Source of the DNA: Alligator mississippiensis
Lineage: Eukaryota > Chordata > Crocodylia > Alligatoridae
NCBI RefSeq assembly: GCF_030867095.1
Contig: NC_081835.1
Span: forward strand, 46,917,892-46,981,891
Direction: 5' to 3'
Length of the DNA: 64,000 bases
Each line of letters starts with the position of its first letter. Positions within the stretch are counted from its first letter, which is position 1. Position numbers and translations under genes: made by a program. Below, in pieces: positions 59,561 to 64,000 of the stretch. Below the pieces are notes generated by a model. The model was not told the origin of the DNA, did no database searches, and was given only the letters and a program-made list of their open reading frames with translations.

Positions 59561-61116
59561 TTTAGCTACTCTGTATTAAGTGTCCCTGTGCCCTCAATGA
59601 GCCTGCAGTAAATGACAGCTAAACCAGGCCAGTTTAGCCCTGTCTCATTCAGTAGCGTGCTGCCTTGGTTTAGCTCTCACTTCAAGGTATGAGTGCACAT
59701 ATGGATGGTTACTGCAAAGCAGCTAGGACATGGTAACTGCTTGCCCACTGTTATTTGCAGGAGAAAGGTAGCTCCTGGTATTAGGATTGCATGGAATTAC
59801 CACAGGAGTCACCTGTAAGCAGAGTTACAACTAGCAACATTTGGGACCAGTTGGTCTAGTATATGCTGCCTGACGTGATGAAGCAGAGAGGAGCTGGAGG
59901 AGAGACAAGGCTGCGCTATCAGAGAAAATGACTGATCACTTCTCTGCAGAGCGGCAGAGTTGGTTCTTCCTGAGCTGAGCATGATGAATAGATACTTAGA
60001 GCCTTCAGAGGAAGCTCTGACAGTCTCCTTGCTCTTGCTGCCCTTATCAGCCAGGGGATCACTGCTCCGGAAAGGGAGCAATTAATCCAGGTCAGTCATG
60101 AAAAGGCATTTATCTTCCTGCCCTGTGTAACTAACCGGCCTCCCCTTTAAATGACTAATTTGTCCAGAAGAAGGCCCTGCATGTCCGTCTGTCCGTCTCC
60201 TTTACTTCCTGCCTTTGTTCGCCCCATTCCCCTTCTCCAAAAAAAGCTCCGTGGGAGCGGGAGTGAGCACTACGCTGAGGAGTCTGTCTGTGTGACGTGG
60301 ATGGCACCAGCCCTTGGGGGAAGGTGACCCCTGGTTTCCAGGCTGTGGCATGAGAACTTTCCTGCTTGTTTAATGAGGACAGGCTAGCGGACAGGGAGCA
60401 CGCAGGGAAATACCCCCGTGCTGAGAGACAATCACCGTGCTTGTCACCCACAGTAGTACGTTGAGCTCAATGCAGGTGTGCTCTGACCTAGCAGAGATCA
60501 TTCTTATTAGGGAGAGTTCACTTCATTAGGAAGTAGGGGAGAGTTCTTCAAGGAGGTGTCAGTGTGGACCCCATAGCAGGTGTCCTTTGAATGGCAGTTT
60601 CCACTGGGTCTGCACATGCACAATGTGCCACCATATGTGTTTCTGTGCCTCGAGGAAAAAGGGTAGGGCTGCCCCAACCCTCTGTCCATTCCCTGGCAAT
60701 TGGGTCCACACTGATGCCATATGTAAGTAATCAGTCTTTAGTTTCCCTCCCTCCGTGGCCTTAGCATTTTATGATAGTATCTGGCTTTCTGCTTGTGCAT
60801 GAGCTATACTAAAGAATAGGTGGTTTGGGATTAGAATTTGCCTTGTAGCCATCCCAAGGTGCAGTGGATACTTCTCATGCTGTGATAGCCTGTGTAACTA
60901 ACCTTAGGATAAACCCAACCCCCAGCACAATGTTAAGACCCTGCCTTTTTCACAGCTCTCTCACCAAAGCCTCCATAGTGAAGCAAGAGAGCAGCCCAGT
61001 TTCACTCAGACTGGGAGACAGACATTCAGGCCTGGAACTCTGGAAGTGGTTTGACATTTCGGGATGGAGTAGAAGCTGGGTCCCTAAGTAAGAGGCTGTT
61101 TTCCTGACTTGATACA

Positions 61117-61201
61117 CAGGGGCAGCATCCTCAGCCTGTGTAGCTTAGCCAAGCTATAATGAAGTACATAGAGCTTACTGATAGCTGAGAATCTGGCCCA
61201 T
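61117..61201. repeat. Palindromic repeat, copy 4
   Basis: Left arm 'catcctcagcctgtgtagct' and right arm 'gatagctgagaatctggccc' are inverse partners; the centre is 'aagctataatgaagtacata'. Same family as 42071. Confidence 0.55.
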
Positions 61202-62639
61202 AGTCTTCACATGTGTGATGCTCATCCAGGAGCCAGGCTCAGCCACTCCCTCCTGGGTACCACTGGGTCAGAATGAGTCCTGTACCTCTGCACCTTCCCT
61301 CTTCCTTCTGCGTGCAGCCTCCAATGAACTAAGATAATGTGTTCTCTGCTGCTTCTCTGAGCTAATACAGGAAGCTGCTGCACAAAGCAATATGAAGACC
61401 TCATTTCCTGGCCAGGGACAATGCAGTAGGTTGGGAGACTGACAGGGGCTGCTGCTGGGGAAGCAGCCGCTTGGACTGGAGTTGCAGGGAATAGGCTATG
61501 TGCCAAGCAACCATAAAGGGAATATAACTGTGTTGCTTGCCCTAGCGCCAATACAAGAACCTGCAGCTGAGAGCAGTGAGGGGATTCCCACTGCCTCCGT
61601 GGAGATAATGTCGTGAACACAGAAGATATGTCCTCAGAGAAGGGGAGGGAATTGGATGAGCTGAGCTGCTGTTGGAAGAATGTTCCCCAAAGGAATCGTA
61701 TTGTTCTACATACTGTATGCGAAGGAACAAGGCGAGGGACATTAATGGTGTCACTGCTGAGAGCTCAGTGCAGCAAAAGAAACCCCCACCTGGTTTCACA
61801 ACTAGGAGCACATATTGCTTCCTGCTATTGTGTCCAAGAGCCGGGGACCGGCCTTTCACTGCCTGCCTCAGCCCAGCCCAGATAGACTTGCTGGGAAAAT
61901 CCAGCGTGAAGGGAACTTTTGCTGAACGCTTTGGATGACAGCATGAGAGTAGCGAAGGGCTTATTTCATTTACGGAGCTGTTCTGTTCCACAGTTGTACG
62001 ATACTGTGACTCACTTGCGTCTAGACTCTGCTCTTTAGAAACCATGGGTAAACTCCCGGCTTCAGTTGCATGGAAAGCAGAGAGCCAATATTGTGTGCTG
62101 CTAACTCATATACCAGCTGTTCACTGATCAGTTGTGCATGTATGCGTGCATGTGAGTGTGTGTGTGTATACAGTATTGCCATCCCCAGATGTTCAAAATC
62201 CATGAGCCAACCCCAAAAATATTATGGGATTTCCTGAAATATTATGAGGGGGCTTAAAAATAATGCAATTTGAGTCCCCTTCTGTTGTTCTGATTTTTGA
62301 CCCTTAAGAGTACCATCATGTTGCATTCCCAAACTTTTCTCCACAACCTTGAGAGCCAGAAAGGAAAGTTGAGATTCTCTTACATTCACTTGGCTCCAGG
62401 TCCTGGGGCTTTAAGAGAAACAAGATATATGGTGAGATCTGCAGTAAAACTGCGAAGGTTGGCAATGCTGCAGTGGTAAGACTTGACTTAGAGGAGCTGA
62501 ATGATGTAATGGATTACTCTTTATTATACATTGCTGAGGCACCCGCTGCTCTGTAGTCCAGGCTCCATCACACATGCTCAGAGGAATGTTGGATTTCTTG
62601 GCAAACAGCATAGATATCCCCAGCTTTCCTGCTCACTGA

Positions 62640-64000
<1,361 letters not shown>

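Noticed and set aside
60470..60725. Possible MITE around 'ctgcacatgcacaatgtgcc'
   Set aside because: It recalls reptile repeats, but I found neither terminal inverted repeats nor a flanking duplication.

Overview
This looks like vertebrate nuclear DNA from a non-mammalian amniote, most likely a crocodilian. It is mostly non-coding and carries many CR1 LINE 3' ends, whose tails read like 'ccctaatgtctatgaatcta'. It also carries old MIR-type SINEs, short hAT-like MITEs and one solo LTR. CR1 plus MIR points to a sauropsid; the crocodilian call is my impression of the CR1 tail and is not proven.

The only gene I can support is the 5' part of a class 3 semaphorin on the + strand, best matched to SEMA3G. 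Four coding segments are visible: exon 1 (start codon at 19178, donor after 19292), exon 2 (47587-47747), exon 3 (54261-54323) and exon 4 (62706-62825). Joined, they give 153 codons: signal peptide, the N-terminal start of the sema domain, its first two cysteine pairs (C105/C116, C134/C143) and two N-glycosylation sequons. All splice sites are GT/AG and the phases (1, 0, 0, 0) keep the frame. The gene runs off the right edge. Intron 1 is 28.3 kb, intron 2 is 6.5 kb and intron 3 is 8.4 kb.

Layout: 1-18973 is intergenic or upstream sequence with repeats, and includes an interferon/endothelial-like motif cluster at 16823-17030. A TATA box (18974) and a perfectly spaced initiator (19002-19008) predict transcription from about 19004. 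19293-47586 is intron 1, with a hAT MITE, an inverted pair of tRNA-like repeats and a nested CR1 cluster near 45-46 kb. 47748-54260 is intron 2, with a CA-rich tract, MIRs and a solo LTR inside a CR1. 54324-62705 is intron 3, with MIRs, a second hAT MITE beside a CR1 end and an old antisense CR1. 62826-64000 is the start of intron 4.

I found no RNA gene, CRISPR array, operon, prophage or intact transposase. There is no evidence of a new multi-gene system. The most interesting signals are the regulatory cluster upstream of SEMA3G, the two nested insertions with readable boundaries, the two clean hAT MITEs, and two unclassified short repeat families. Repeat and motif calls are by eye and no database was searched.
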